Assembly: GCA_000729835.1 (NCBI GenBank)
Contig: JFHB01000059.1
Location: 62,001-126,000 of the forward strand
Direction of reading: 5' to 3'
Source of the DNA: Atkinsonella hypoxylon
Taxonomy: Eukaryota; Ascomycota; Sordariomycetes; Hypocreales; Clavicipitaceae
DNA length: 64,000 nucleotides
Shown: positions 47,775 through 59,296 of the stretch, piece after piece
How the letters are laid out: the number at the start of each line of letters is the position of its first letter
How positions within the stretch are numbered: the stretch's first letter is position 1
Made by a program: the position numbers and the translations under genes
Notes under the pieces: model-generated
Told to the model about the DNA's origin: nothing
The model's database searches: none
Seen by the model: only the letters and a program-made list of their open reading frames with translations

Positions 47775-49619
47775 TATAACTACCCAAATAATCCATTGGA
47801 AAGCTCGGCAGCTCTAACCACGACGCCCCACACCGCCCTGGTCTGCCTCTGCAACGGGATGATCCGGTGCATGCAACGAGATGACGACATTGCACCTGCA
47901 CGATGACAAGAATGTCCTTGAGGCCGTCTGGCGTCTTTCCGGGCTAAGCTAAGCTAAGCTGATAAGGACTAGGAGACACCCGATCATGCAGAATGAAAAA
48001 AAAAAAAAAAAAAACCGACCATGTTAAAAGAGGCATGACCCGTAGCGGATCCAGCGGCATGTGTTCCCAAATATTGGGAAAAAAAAAAAGAAGTGCATGT
48101 TTTACATTGTGGACGTCCATGGTCCATGCTTATTCTGCGATGGTCATGTCAGGCATTTGTGGATTCCCATGTTTGCTCTCACGGGATGGGGATGGGTGTG
48201 GCTTGTGTCTTGGGCTTGATTGAGGAGGGGAGGGAGAGCCATCGTGAGGGCTGCGAGCCGGTGGGCTTGGTGGCTCATTTCCTGATCGGGACGCAGCGTG
48301 ATGCCTGGTGTTTTGCCCCTTTGCCTTGGTTAGTTTCTTGCCTTCAGTGTTTCGTGTTTGATAGGCGGTCGAAACTTGGAATTCCTCAGCCTCGCATCCT
48401 TAGCCTGCAGCTGGCGTGACGGGTGGCACACCATTTGCGCTCTGCGAGCTATGCTGCCCGCTTTTTCGTGTTTTTCTTTTTCTTTCTTTCTCTTTTGTTT
48501 CTTCGGCAGCTTCATGGGGCATGCGATGGCGTAAGTGCTTGCTTGCCGGTTTACATGTTCGTAGTGTCGACCATGAACTACATACACCCTGTCTGCGTCG
48601 CGTAATTTCCCCCCCTTCGGCCGTCGTATCATTTCCTCCCATCTCGTCTTCCTCGCTTTAGTTAGAATCAAGAGCATGACATCGTAACACATCCTCGCTC
48701 TGTCTTCTTATTCGGCCAACATGACGCCGCTTCTCAGCCGGCCGAGTTCACGAGCCATGGTTACACGACCCCGTCTCTGTCCGTTTGCCCCCCACAAGGC
48801 CAGAGATATAAACCCCTATCAAGGCAGTTCAAGACCACGGTTGCATCCAAGTTTTCTCCGTGTCGCCGGCCTCAGGCTAGATCTCGTCCTGATCCGCCCA
48901 TAGGCTGCTTCACGTGGGCGCAGCTCTCGTTGGTTCGCGCTCCTGACCACCCCGGCCACCGCCTCACAAGGCCACACCACCATAGTTAGTGTCTTCAATA
49001 TGTGACTGTTCTCATCTTCCTTTATCACCTAGCTGACGGGCAATGGGGTGTGCCTTGTGTGTGTGCCTGCATGTGCCCTTGCTCTGCTATCCTCGACTTA
49101 TCTGGTGTGTGAGGTGCATGGTGAGTCCTACGCAAGTCCGATGGAGGGTAGAGGGTACGCGGCTGTGTGTGGAATACTAGTCATTGTTGCTTTTTTACGA
49201 AGTACGTGCTCTCGCTTGCTCTTGTTTTTTGTCTCATTCTGTTCTGCCTGAGACCTACACCCTGGTGTACTTGTGGTGATGACGTGAGGCGAGGAGGGCG
49301 CAGGATTGCTTCTCTCCAATATGTATATATGTCTCGGCATGCCCTCTCCCCAACCTAGGATTGAGAACTTTTCTCCCTTTCTCTCTTCAAGCTCTGCTCC
49401 ATTTCCAAGCCGGGCTTCCTCAGTTCTGGACATTACTCTCATCCGAGCTGAGAAATTTCATCATTGCCGGCCGAGCCGGCTGATAGAGTCCCTCGACTTG
49501 TTTCTTCATTCGTCCCTTTCGCTTCCAATTTTCCTGCTGGAAGCTATCGATACCAACAGCTCTGATTGAATTCTTACAAGCCACATCTCCTAATCACACA
49601 AGTATCTAAGGAAGTCATC
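47775..49619. other. Intergenic; likely 5' region of the 249-aa gene
   Basis: No supportable gene. It includes a GCTAA tandem repeat near 47943-47960, an A18 tract at 47997-48014 and a T/C-rich stretch near 48470-48500. CT-rich sequence just upstream of 49620 is typical of a fungal leader. Confidence 0.5.
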
Positions 49620-50369
49620 ATGCCCTCTAATGCCTGGTGTAAACGGGACTCGTTCCCTCCAACTCAAATTCGCCTGACGCGGTCCAACAAGAGTGAGCCT
49701 CGTCCTCTGTTGGAAGATATCGACGAGAACCCTCTTACGTATTTCCTCACCCCGGCCGATATGGACGATGTGAACGACGATTTTCGTGCTGACGACATGC
49801 TTTTTGACGCCGGCATCGAGGATGCTCACAAGCCTCGTGAAATCGTTCGATCCGTTAGCCCATCCACACTTGATGGCCTAAGCAAACTTCGAGGAAAGGC
49901 GGTTTCGCCCGATTTCGACTCCGACGCCATTACGACGGATGAGGAGGATGAGGAGGATTATATCCGCTTCTCACCACCGACTGCTTCTTTTCTCACACCT
50001 TCAAGAGGTCTTTCTGCAGAGAGCTTCGTGCTTCGTTCCAAGAGCCCACCCATGGGCAGAACTGCCAAAGTGCCTCTTACCCCGGCGGCCTCGTTCCCGG
50101 GTCCCTCTTCACCACCACGTGGCAGGCCTCTTCAAGGCCTTGCCCGTAGCTACTCTGCGGGGACAAAACTACCACACCGTGCCAGGCGGCTGTGGCGGGA
50201 GCCCAGTCCTGATGTATGGTCTATCTCGGAAGAGATAGAGGAGGATCTAGTTATGGAGGCGTCTATCTCGGCAGTGACGCCAGCTTCCGCCAAGGAGTTT
50301 AAGGGTCTACAGGTGGCGGCTGCAAAACCCAAGAAGAAGGTTCGCTTTCTGCTGCCTCCTAAGGAGTGA
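49620..50369 (+). CDS. Small acidic/Ser-Pro-rich protein with RVxF-like C-terminal motif (249 aa)
   Basis: Single exon with ATG at 49620; the longer frame begins at TTG. The N-terminal part has NPLTYFLTPADMDDVNDDF and a DEEDEEDY acidic patch; the middle is rich in SP/TP sites (SPSTLDG, SPPMGR, VPLTPAAS, SFPGPSSPPRG). The end reads AKPKKKVRFLLPPKE, and KVRF fits the [RK]-V-x-F docking motif of protein phosphatase 1 regulators. I do not recognise a named family. The disordered acidic character plus the docking motif make a PP1 regulator plausible but unproven. Confidence 0.65.
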   Translation: MPSNAWCKRDSFPPTQIRLTRSNKSEPRPLLEDIDENPLTYFLTPADMDDVNDDFRADDMLFDAGIEDAHKPREIVRSVSPSTLDGLSKLRGKAVSPDFDSDAITTDEEDEEDYIRFSPPTASFLTPSRGLSAESFVLRSKSPPMGRTAKVPLTPAASFPGPSSPPRGRPLQGLARSYSAGTKLPHRARRLWREPSPDVWSISEEIEEDLVMEASISAVTPASAKEFKGLQVAAAKPKKKVRFLLPPKE

Positions 50370-53300
50370 TGGCTTCCTATCTCTCTCTTCCCCTTCGGCA
50401 CCCCCTTCTTCTTGTTGTCCGTTTTGGCATATTGTGGCGTTGGTGGCTGTTTTGCCGTTTTTTGGTGGTTCAGCTCTTACATTATTTGCTTTGCACGGTT
50501 GTGGCGCTGCCAGAGTTGGCTGCTTTCTTTTTCCTATTAACACATTGCATATCATTCAGAACAGGTGGCTGACTGGGGAGGAATTCTGATCATGTCCATT
50601 GGACTGCTGCATACGAGGCGTTCATGGTGTTCACGGTGATCTTTCTGGCGAGGTTTTGATTTTCGTCTGTTTGTATAGCTTTGTAATCATTGTCCACTAG
50701 CCGGCTATCGTGTGTTGCGCATGGTCTAGTACCTACTTCTTGATATGGTTTAGGATAATAGCTTAATAGTAACACCGCTCATCTGCCATCCTTGTACTTG
50801 ACGCTCAGTGTAAGTTGTTTCTCATTAGGCCAGCCGCTCAGCATATGCTACCTTCATTTCACAAATCCTGATGAAAGCATTCAGAATCTCTCTGGCGCTG
50901 GTAAGCCATGGGACCGATACCTATGCTTGATCGTACTTTCGTATTTTTGTAGTTTTCATGCCAAGCCAATTGTGGCATCGTAGGCGTTGACGAAGAATTG
51001 TCTCAAGGTAGGTCAGAATGGTGTGCTCGGCTGACGAGCTGTTGGGGACTGGAGACTGGAGACTGGCGACCACATGAACGGAGAATAACGGGCGGGCGCG
51101 CGGACGGTCCAGGTCGCTGAACAATCATGGGAAGGGGAGGTTCGGCGCCTCTCACGGGAGGGAAGCTCTTTGTGCTGTCGATACTGCTGCTGGGCTTAAC
51201 AAGAAGATAGAACGGCTGTAACAGGTTCATGCGGAGAGAGATAGCGGCGCCAGACCCTCGACATTCTCGAGCGATTTGCAGTTGGCTTTGTCTCAGTGTA
51301 GAACGAGCACCTCGGCGATCCTACACCCAAGGAGTCAAGTGAGTGTATACGGAGTACGGAATAGCTTGGCTGCAATCGTGGTCGGCAGTGCTGAAAACAT
51401 CGGCGAATAGTCATTCTTGTGGCGCAACGTTGTCGTAGCATAGATGGGGCTTCTTGACTAGAACATGGCCTCCACCAAAGACTTTCCCTCACATCAGATG
51501 TGTCAACTTCTAGAGAATCATCCTAGACATGTTGAACGGGGTGGTGCCGCAAATCGACATGAGATCCAAGCTTCAGCAGGATCATCAAATCGATCTTCAT
51601 CTCAGTGTCATACAGCACGCCATCGCCGGGCACCGAACCAAGGCAGCCAGCGGCATATGGGGAGCCATGGGAACTGTGCTAGTGGTTGGCAGATGCCACC
51701 TTGTGACCATGATTGCCTACACCATTCGCGCTGTGATAGTCGCGTTTCGCAGGAGGCGCGCACACACTCCATTTGCGATCGTGATTGCCCAAGCTGGCGT
51801 GTTCCTCGTAGTGGTCGGTCGGCACAGAGCACGGAGAGTATGGATGGACTTGGTATTATGGCGACGCCTTTCCCGACTGAGGCTATCGCTGATGTTCCAT
51901 GAGCTATTGATAGTGATACATGGTGCCTCAAACGACCGAGACATATCATGACTGAGCTGCGTGGACCGCTTCTTAAGGAAACGGTGTAGCTTTACTTTGT
52001 GCCGTACGTCCAACTCCCTTTTGTTGGCGGCAAATCAGAAACGCTGGTGAGCGTGAGGCAACACAGACAGCGAAATGGCTGCACTTGGAGTTTGCCGCAG
52101 CTCGGATATCGCGAGTATTGCCGTTGCTCAAAGATGACGCTAAGTCGACCCGGGTACATCCAACGGGCTGATGTGCGAAGTATCGAATCCCTTCTCAGCC
52201 GCCTCGTCGCTTTGAAATAGATACTCGATTAGACCATGATGGGTTATTGAAAATAATGCAACAGACCGAAAGAGAAGCCTGGACAGACGAAATAGCGGTG
52301 CGACGAAAAAGAACCAACAACCCAATCCATGCATGAGGCATAATCAGGCAACTGAAGCTACAATCGGATCTTATTCTTGCTTGATTCTTGATTCGGACTT
52401 TTTGAGGGACCAACACAGCGCTACGACGGATCTAAGCTGGAGCTGGCAGAACCAAGGCGCAAGGCGTATGATAGGTGGGAAGAGTGAGCGGCATTAACAA
52501 TCATTGCCGTCAGAAGCTGTGCGTGGAGGCTAAACATGCTTTGCTCCCCACTAACTATTACAATATCAGCTTCAGGTTACCTTATTTCTGGGTGGTGATT
52601 CTGCCAGCCTTGTTCTGCAGGGGTATGGTCAGTCATCCTGGTGCAAAGACCTCTAGGAGAGGAGTATGTACTGCTTGAAGCCGGCTTGGCTGTTGTTCTT
52701 CCTGACATAACTCGAGCTGCGCCATGTAGAGAGAATACGGGAAGTCCAAGTAATTGTTTTGTTACAAGCGCTTTTCGAATGGTCAGTACCCGTATTATCG
52801 AGCTCTTGCCAAAAATCGGGTGGCGCACAAAAGGTACCTAGGTACCTACCCAGGTATGTACTCACCAAGGTACAGAAACAGGCAGGCATAACGGGCCCCA
52901 CAGACCCCTCTTGCCTTTCCTTCCTTCCCAGCCTTCCGATGCCTTTGTTTATTCTCGGTACGGCATAGTGCGCTAGCGGACTGATCCATTGGTTACTGCG
53001 GCATCCAGAGCAGCCTAACTGGTGCCATTGATCTCTAAACACCAGGGCCCGGCGAACAGGCGCCCCAAGTGGTCGCCCGGCACAAGCTCCAGATCTCCAA
53101 ACAAGGGGCATATACTGCTGTTTCTGCGTTGTTTGACGGCTGCATATGCGGGAAGGAGTGCAATATCGACGGAGAAAAAGACTTCATCTTATTCCCTTTT
53201 ACTGATTCTTGTCATTCGCTCTCTTGCACCACGAACCACTGCTGCCCCCATCCTGTGACGTCGCTTTGAAGCCGGCTTCACGAGCTTTGCGCAGCAACAA

Positions 53301-53656
53301 ACCAGAACCCTCACCACTATATCATCTTAGCCTCGAAACGACAAGAGTGGCAGTGCCGTCTTTTTTACTCAGCTCCATATTCATATTGATATGCGAGATC
53401 GGTAGCAAAAGCAGCATTGCTTCGGCCATTTCGCAAGGCATGGTGTTCGGATCACGGTGAGCTCCTCCTTGCTTGTCCTGCTGTTGTCATTATGGGAAGC
53501 TCCAGTTTGGGCCTCACCGACAGGGTTTACCACCCAGGCTTATGCCACACACGACCATGGCAAAATTTTTGCATAATCCCGTCGTTAATGCCCCTGGGTG
53601 GCGTCGTAAAGCCTGTTACGGTTCCGCTGACTATTCTTCAACCAGATTAAGACGCC
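50370..53656. other. Intergenic (3.3 kb)
   Basis: No supportable gene. Overlapping frames at 51465-52013 occur on both strands (up to 145 codons) without domains or splice partners. A CCTAGGTACCTACCCAGG palindrome-like motif is present at about 52839-52856, and TATACGGAGTACGGA at 51346-51360. Confidence 0.5.
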
Positions 53657-56600
53657 ATGCCATCAATATCACCCGACGACGATGTGCCACATACCCCCGC
53701 CACCCCATCCGAGACCAGCAAACCTGATTCAAATGCGACGGTGGAAACTCCCACAAAGAATGGCGCCGCCTCTGGAGCTTCAGGCTCCGACGATTCGACT
53801 CCCGTGGTCGTCGTTAAACCTCGACCCAGGGCTAACTCTAAGAAGGAACCACCTACTCTTTTACTTGATTTCTTTCGCGGTAAACAGTCCCCGGCTCGAT
53901 TGGCAGCTGAACGAAAACGGCGCCAGAGCATCGAACTCGTCAAGGCAGAGATGCGACAGGAAATGAGAGAGAGCGCCGTGAGAAAGGTTCAGAAACCTGG
54001 TGGTGTCAGAGATAGGGTGCAAAAATGGCAGAAGGCACAATCAGAAGCCATGATCGAGGGAGACCCAGACGACGCCGCAACCGAACCAACTGACCTTGCG
54101 TTTATGGGGGAGGATCTGGAGAGCGTAACCGAATCTGACCGGGTACGAATCAAATTACGACAAAAGAAGAGGAGCAGTTCCAAACCAAAGCCTCTCCCTG
54201 AATTCCTCCTTGGCGATCCTCCCTCTGGCAACAATAAGACCTATGAGAATTGCGCTACGCCACCATCGTCGCCCCCGAAAAGAAGAGTGGTCAGTGACGA
54301 GCACTGGAGGAAATCAAGGGCTCGCAAGAGTCCGTCGAGGAGGGTATCACCTACCTCCTCAGGCCGACCACTAAGGAGCGCTCGAGACTCCCCCAGCGAT
54401 TCTGTCCAAAAATCCGGCGGTGATCTTTCGGTGGCCAGCAAAGTGAAGGAATGGGCTGCCAAGGTTGACCCGTCTGACGCATCGCCCTTGACCCAAAGTC
54501 GTCGATCACCCAAATCACGCGATAGAGGTGCTCGACCAGAAGGCGTCAGAAACAAAAACAGAGGCTCAGCAGGTGACTTTACCGCCCGCTGGGTCACCAA
54601 CCCGAAAAAGCGGCAAGATGATGGGATTCGTGTCAAGTCCATGGCCGTAAAGAAGCCGCTGGACGACGACGGTATAAGGGTCAACGCTCACGACTCAATC
54701 GCAACAGATAATGACACCAGCATTGGAGAGCGCTCTATAAGCGAGACTTCCAAAAGAAACCTTACCACTGATGGTCATAGAAGAATTTTGCGCTCACGGA
54801 GCAAAACTACGTCGGGCTCCAGCCGTCGAAGTTCGCCATCTAGCAAAAGTCGGATCAAACGCGAACCGACAGAGCTCTCAAACCAAACACACAACCAAGT
54901 AGACGCGACCGCAAGCCCAACGAACATCGAAGAGAGTGACGAATCGATAATTGATACACCCACAAAGGGCAAAGGATCGGTGCGACAAAAGCCACGAGCT
55001 AAATTCTCTGAAATCTCGAAACTGATCGACGAATCTTCTTTACTAAGTGAGGAACAGTCCAACCTGAGCAGTGTCTGCAACACTGCTTCCGACCTCGCCT
55101 CAAGTCTTGCAAACAAGTCTATTGCAGACATCCCTGGAGATATTCCGTTCGGGCATTCTGCTTTCACTGAACTGGGCTTCACAAGGGGGGGACAACCGAA
55201 AAGTAAACCAAAACGCGCAAAAGTTGACCGTAACACAAGTCTCAAGTCAATGCCAAAAGTCTTCAAAAAAGTGGTCGAAGAGAGCAAAAAGATCATCCAC
55301 GAGATAAACGAGTCGCCCCGCCACCAGGTAGCAAACAATCCACCAAGTATCGAAAAATGGTTGAGCAATACCGTGGACCCATTTGTAGAGTCCAATTCTG
55401 TGACAGAGAAAGATTCGGGACATTCACTTTCAACTAATGAGCATTGTGACAGAAGCTCACAGCAAATCGCGGAACCACGTCGACGGAACTCACACAGAAC
55501 CAAGCTACCAAGACACCAACAATCAACAACAAAAACTCCAACGAAAATAAATAAGCAAGTCTCTGACGACCCAGCAGCTGCGGATGATGCAGAGAATCGC
55601 CCAGCCCCCGAATCTGCGAAGGAGACAACCACGCCAACGCCAACGGGCTTGAAAAGAAGCAAAGCCACCAAAAGTAACTCATCACCCCTGAAGCAAAGCA
55701 GTGGCAAGCGACAGGCCCTTGGCGTTCTCAAGGAAGCTTTTCAGGGCGAGTCTAGCTCTATTCCAGTTCGGCCGAAGAGCTACCAAGGAATCGAAGAGAG
55801 GAAATTTTCTGACGCTGCAGACGTTTTTCAGCCCCTGCAGATCAAGAAATTGACTCCGGTCTCCCCAACGCATGAAACAACGAGATCGACTTCTCATGAA
55901 CGGAACGAAGAGTTATCTGACTTCAGATTGGCCGCTCCTAGAGTCAAACCTCCCACTAGAGGGGATCATGAGTTGTCCACCATTATGTCAGAGGAAGGCT
56001 CAAGCGCCGCCTATTCCGAGTTGAGTTCAGACGTGACTCAATCTACACTTACTCAGTCGACTGTTCTTACGGAGGATAGTGAGGCTTCCAAGTTGAACAA
56101 GAATCACGCCCCTGGCTTGAAAAGAAGGCTGACCAAACACTCTGACTTGGTCTCCGTATTGTCTCTACCGGATGATTCGAATATTCCGAACACCATAAGG
56201 AGTAACTGCTCCAGACCAAGTCTGCGGAAGCAAAGGGGCCCTTTTGGTGATGTCATGGCGCAAGAGCTACTGCGAGAGTTTATTGACGATGAAAATCTGT
56301 ATGGTCGAGAGCTCAAAACGCTGGTTGACGGTGTTGTCCCTGTATTATTGTCACATGTCATCAACGGAACCAAGGCCACTGAACTCTTTGGCCTGTCGAG
56401 CTCGCCGTTGGGAAAGATTCCAGACAACATATCCAAATCTGTCGTCAATATGGGCGTGGCACTTGAGAAGTTGAGAAGTGCTCACAAGAAGGCCCCAACA
56501 TCAGACATTCGCAAGATGGCCAACTGGGCGCACGGTGTGGTGCCCATGTATGACAGCTACCTCAGCGCATGGCGACTTGGGTTCGATGAGGTGGTTGTCA

Positions 56601-59296
56601 ACTTGGCCCCTGCTGGAGACGGCATGGATGACGACGAGTCGCTCCTGGCTGCTTTGCCACGAAACGAGAAGGGAGACGTCGTCAACGAGCATGGAGAATG
56701 CGTGGCCGTGGCGTATCTTCTCAAACGACCTCTGATTCGTGTGAAGCAACTTTTAAAACTGATCACATGCGTTGACACTATTGTAGCCTCTGACGATACG
56801 CGAGAGCTAGTGAGAGACTTTCAGGGTTTACAAGAAAAAGCTCGCCGACGTTTCAAAGAAGAAGTTGCACGGATTATTGACGAGGAAGCCATATGCACCA
56901 ACACATCAAGATGCCGCGATCTAGGAACACTGGAGTCTTCAGATTCAGTGACAATCGATGCTGCTCGGCAAGTCAGTGCCAAAGACATCTTCTCCCTGAG
57001 CCTATCGCACTCCAACAGTCAGAGACTCGACTGCCAAGTAGAACTGGTGCATAGAGATAATCAAAAAGACCCGAGTGACCGAGGGGACATTTTGATTCGA
57101 GAAACTGGAGACGGTTGCCGCCCATACCTTCTATTCCCTCCTATCTCCATGACCGACATCTCCGCTCGTACGGGGGATAATCATTTCGAGATGGTGGTCA
57201 TGGTCCGGGGCACAAGCCGAGAAAAATCATGGCGTGAGTTCTTAATACTCAGGGCGGACGACGAAGATCAAATTCTTGACTGGCTCGATATTCTTCCACT
57301 GCTTCCCGTGCCACCCCTGGAGTTCGGTCCAATCTCCCTTGACGTCCCCCAAGAACCAACGACGCCGACAAAAGACCGTGAGCCCTTGATAGCGCCTCCT
57401 GCTGCAGGCTCACCGCAAAACTCACCTCGTTCTCCTATTGCAAAGGATGTCTCTAGCTCTACTCCGTCCTCTCCTGCGTCGAAGAAAACACTACCCATGA
57501 GATACCGCCAACGCGCCCCTCCCATTGAGCAAAGCCCTTCGCCTCCTGCTTTGCCAAAGACCCAGGAAAGTGACGCAGACAAGACGCCGACCAGGAGTTA
57601 TCGCGTCAACGTGACCGACTCTGACAGGAGTCGACCACTTAAGGAGAGTATGCGACCTGATTTCTCACACTTGCGGGAAAAGAGACAGGAAAGCCAGCCA
57701 CCAAACACAACGCCATATCGCGATGACGGAGCACCTCCGCCGCCAATCCATAGGACCCTGAGCACAAGTCCAAAAACAGAAGGCGGCCCTATAATCAAGG
57801 CAGCACCACTTCTGCAACCTCCTGCAGATATCAAAGGCAGCGACAGACTTAAGCGCCGTACGTCGTCACCATTAAAACATGAGTATCTGCCATCGGATCA
57901 GTCTTCGACTTCAGAGGCTTACTCTACGGAAGAGTCTGATGCTGAATCCTCAGATGACGAGATCGAGAGCATTGACATTCCAGAGACCGAGCTCGGGGTC
58001 AGTATCAAGAGCGAATCTCGCTCTCCTGCGTACCATAGCAGTACTCCTCTCTTCATGCCAGAATCTGAATGCAGCCTGACGCCTTCCAATTCGGCCTCGC
58101 AGGCGGGGCTCCACGGTTACATAAATGATCCTACTGAACGAGTGTCGCGTTTTATAGCGCGCATCTCCCGGTGGTCTGACCAAGGAACATGGAAGGATAT
58201 TACGAGTGATCCGTGCTCTATTGTAGTCCGAAATGGCCTTATCGAGGCCTATGCTTTCCGTACTGCGGCCAATCCTAACAGTGTTGACCCTCCTATCCTC
58301 GCCCTTGACCTCACTCCGCTTGTCCTTATCAGACAAAGCACTGCTGTCGATCTAGAGATTCGCTCCTCAGTCCAGTCTCACTCTAAACTTTATCAATCGC
58401 ATAATGGAGGCAACTTCCGGTTCCGCTGCTTTGCCGCACCTGACTGCTACAATCTGTACATGTCTGTCCACCAAGCACGGCTCAACAACCAAAAGTTTAT
58501 TGAGCTACAGAACGAGGCCAGGTTCAAGAGTTTCGGCGAACGGCATACACCTGGTAACGACGGTGATGGCAGCAGTCGACGACGAAGCTGGTTCGGAAGG
58601 AAAAACAGTTATCGAAGCTCAGTCCGTGCTCCATCGCAGTCCCACGATGGAGCTAGCACAACACCATCATCTACTCCATCGGCATCGAGCTTTCTCAAAC
58701 GCCTCACAATGAACGGAAACTTATCCTTCAACCTTGCCAAGTCTTTCATTGACAGACAGTCACGAGCCAGCAGTTATGGAAACAGCCTTTACACCTCAGA
58801 TTCCTCATCGGGGAGCGGGACGCCACCGCGCTCTCCTTCAGTGAGCGTTGAAAATAGTGGGCTTCGCTCAAGTAATCCAGCCACAGAGAACATACGAATC
58901 CGGCTGCATCTGCTGATTCCCCCGGCCAAGTGGGAAGACTATGGAAATTGCAGCCTACAGATTCGGCGACCACCACTAGGATGGCGCCAAGCGCTCAGAG
59001 CCGACCACGGCCTCGAAAAGCGTATCACAGTAACCACGTTGCCAAAGAAAGACTCGGAGGAGCCTAAGATCATGCTTGATGCGGTCCTAGGAAGCGGTTG
59101 CTTCTCCGCCATGGGCAGTCGAGGAATCGTATGTGGCGTATGGGAAGAGGTGAAGAATGGGGATGGTGTCGTGGGTATGGTTCCCGAAACGGGCGCGACG
59201 GGCGGAAACATCAAGAAGTGGTGTTTCCAGTTTGGGAACGTAGCCGAGGCCAATGGGGTGCTCAGGCTCGTACATCAGGAAGTATTACGAGCCTAG
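53657..59296 (+). CDS. Large DH/PH-like (Rho GEF-like) fungal protein (1879 aa)
   Basis: A single uninterrupted frame of 1879 codons from the ATG at 53657. Residues 1-860 are disordered and basic/Ser-rich, with a short motif LLLDFFRGKQSPARLAAERKR near residue 70. Residues about 865-1085 form a helical Dbl-homology-like domain: AQELLREFIDDENLYGRELK (CR1-like), then AYLLKRPLIRVKQLLKLI, which corresponds to the DH signature helix, followed by a PH-like segment at about 1105-1222 (LRADDEDQILDWLDILPLLP). A second PH-like region is at about 1490-1622 (RFIARISRWSDQGTWKDI) and a conserved C-terminal block at 1741-1879. Homologues in Aspergillus have been labelled SRm160/300 splicing coactivators, probably because of the Ser/Arg tail rather than function. 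Guanine-exchange activity is an inference. Confidence 0.85.
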   Translation: MPSISPDDDVPHTPATPSETSKPDSNATVETPTKNGAASGASGSDDSTPVVVVKPRPRANSKKEPPTLLLDFFRGKQSPARLAAERKRRQSIELVKAEMRQEMRESAVRKVQKPGGVRDRVQKWQKAQSEAMIEGDPDDAATEPTDLAFMGEDLESVTESDRVRIKLRQKKRSSSKPKPLPEFLLGDPPSGNNKTYENCATPPSSPPKRRVVSDEHWRKSRARKSPSRRVSPTSSGRPLRSARDSPSDSVQKSGGDLSVASKVKEWAAKVDPSDASPLTQSRRSPKSRDRGARPEGVRNKNRGSAGDFTARWVTNPKKRQDDGIRVKSMAVKKPLDDDGIRVNAHDSIATDNDTSIGERSISETSKRNLTTDGHRRILRSRSKTTSGSSRRSSPSSKSRIKREPTELSNQTHNQVDATASPTNIEESDESIIDTPTKGKGSVRQKPRAKFSEISKLIDESSLLSEEQSNLSSVCNTASDLASSLANKSIADIPGDIPFGHSAFTELGFTRGGQPKSKPKRAKVDRNTSLKSMPKVFKKVVEESKKIIHEINESPRHQVANNPPSIEKWLSNTVDPFVESNSVTEKDSGHSLSTNEHCDRSSQQIAEPRRRNSHRTKLPRHQQSTTKTPTKINKQVSDDPAAADDAENRPAPESAKETTTPTPTGLKRSKATKSNSSPLKQSSGKRQALGVLKEAFQGESSSIPVRPKSYQGIEERKFSDAADVFQPLQIKKLTPVSPTHETTRSTSHERNEELSDFRLAAPRVKPPTRGDHELSTIMSEEGSSAAYSELSSDVTQSTLTQSTVLTEDSEASKLNKNHAPGLKRRLTKHSDLVSVLSLPDDSNIPNTIRSNCSRPSLRKQRGPFGDVMAQELLREFIDDENLYGRELKTLVDGVVPVLLSHVINGTKATELFGLSSSPLGKIPDNISKSVVNMGVALEKLRSAHKKAPTSDIRKMANWAHGVVPMYDSYLSAWRLGFDEVVVNLAPAGDGMDDDESLLAALPRNEKGDVVNEHGECVAVAYLLKRPLIRVKQLLKLITCVDTIVASDDTRELVRDFQGLQEKARRRFKEEVARIIDEEAICTNTSRCRDLGTLESSDSVTIDAARQVSAKDIFSLSLSHSNSQRLDCQVELVHRDNQKDPSDRGDILIRETGDGCRPYLLFPPISMTDISARTGDNHFEMVVMVRGTSREKSWREFLILRADDEDQILDWLDILPLLPVPPLEFGPISLDVPQEPTTPTKDREPLIAPPAAGSPQNSPRSPIAKDVSSSTPSSPASKKTLPMRYRQRAPPIEQSPSPPALPKTQESDADKTPTRSYRVNVTDSDRSRPLKESMRPDFSHLREKRQESQPPNTTPYRDDGAPPPPIHRTLSTSPKTEGGPIIKAAPLLQPPADIKGSDRLKRRTSSPLKHEYLPSDQSSTSEAYSTEESDAESSDDEIESIDIPETELGVSIKSESRSPAYHSSTPLFMPESECSLTPSNSASQAGLHGYINDPTERVSRFIARISRWSDQGTWKDITSDPCSIVVRNGLIEAYAFRTAANPNSVDPPILALDLTPLVLIRQSTAVDLEIRSSVQSHSKLYQSHNGGNFRFRCFAAPDCYNLYMSVHQARLNNQKFIELQNEARFKSFGERHTPGNDGDGSSRRRSWFGRKNSYRSSVRAPSQSHDGASTTPSSTPSASSFLKRLTMNGNLSFNLAKSFIDRQSRASSYGNSLYTSDSSSGSGTPPRSPSVSVENSGLRSSNPATENIRIRLHLLIPPAKWEDYGNCSLQIRRPPLGWRQALRADHGLEKRITVTTLPKKDSEEPKIMLDAVLGSGCFSAMGSRGIVCGVWEEVKNGDGVVGMVPETGATGGNIKKWCFQFGNVAEANGVLRLVHQEVLRA

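Noticed and set aside
51465..52013. Overlapping frames of up to 145 codons on both strands
   Set aside because: Two plus-strand and two minus-strand frames compete, none with motifs or splice continuity; probably chance.
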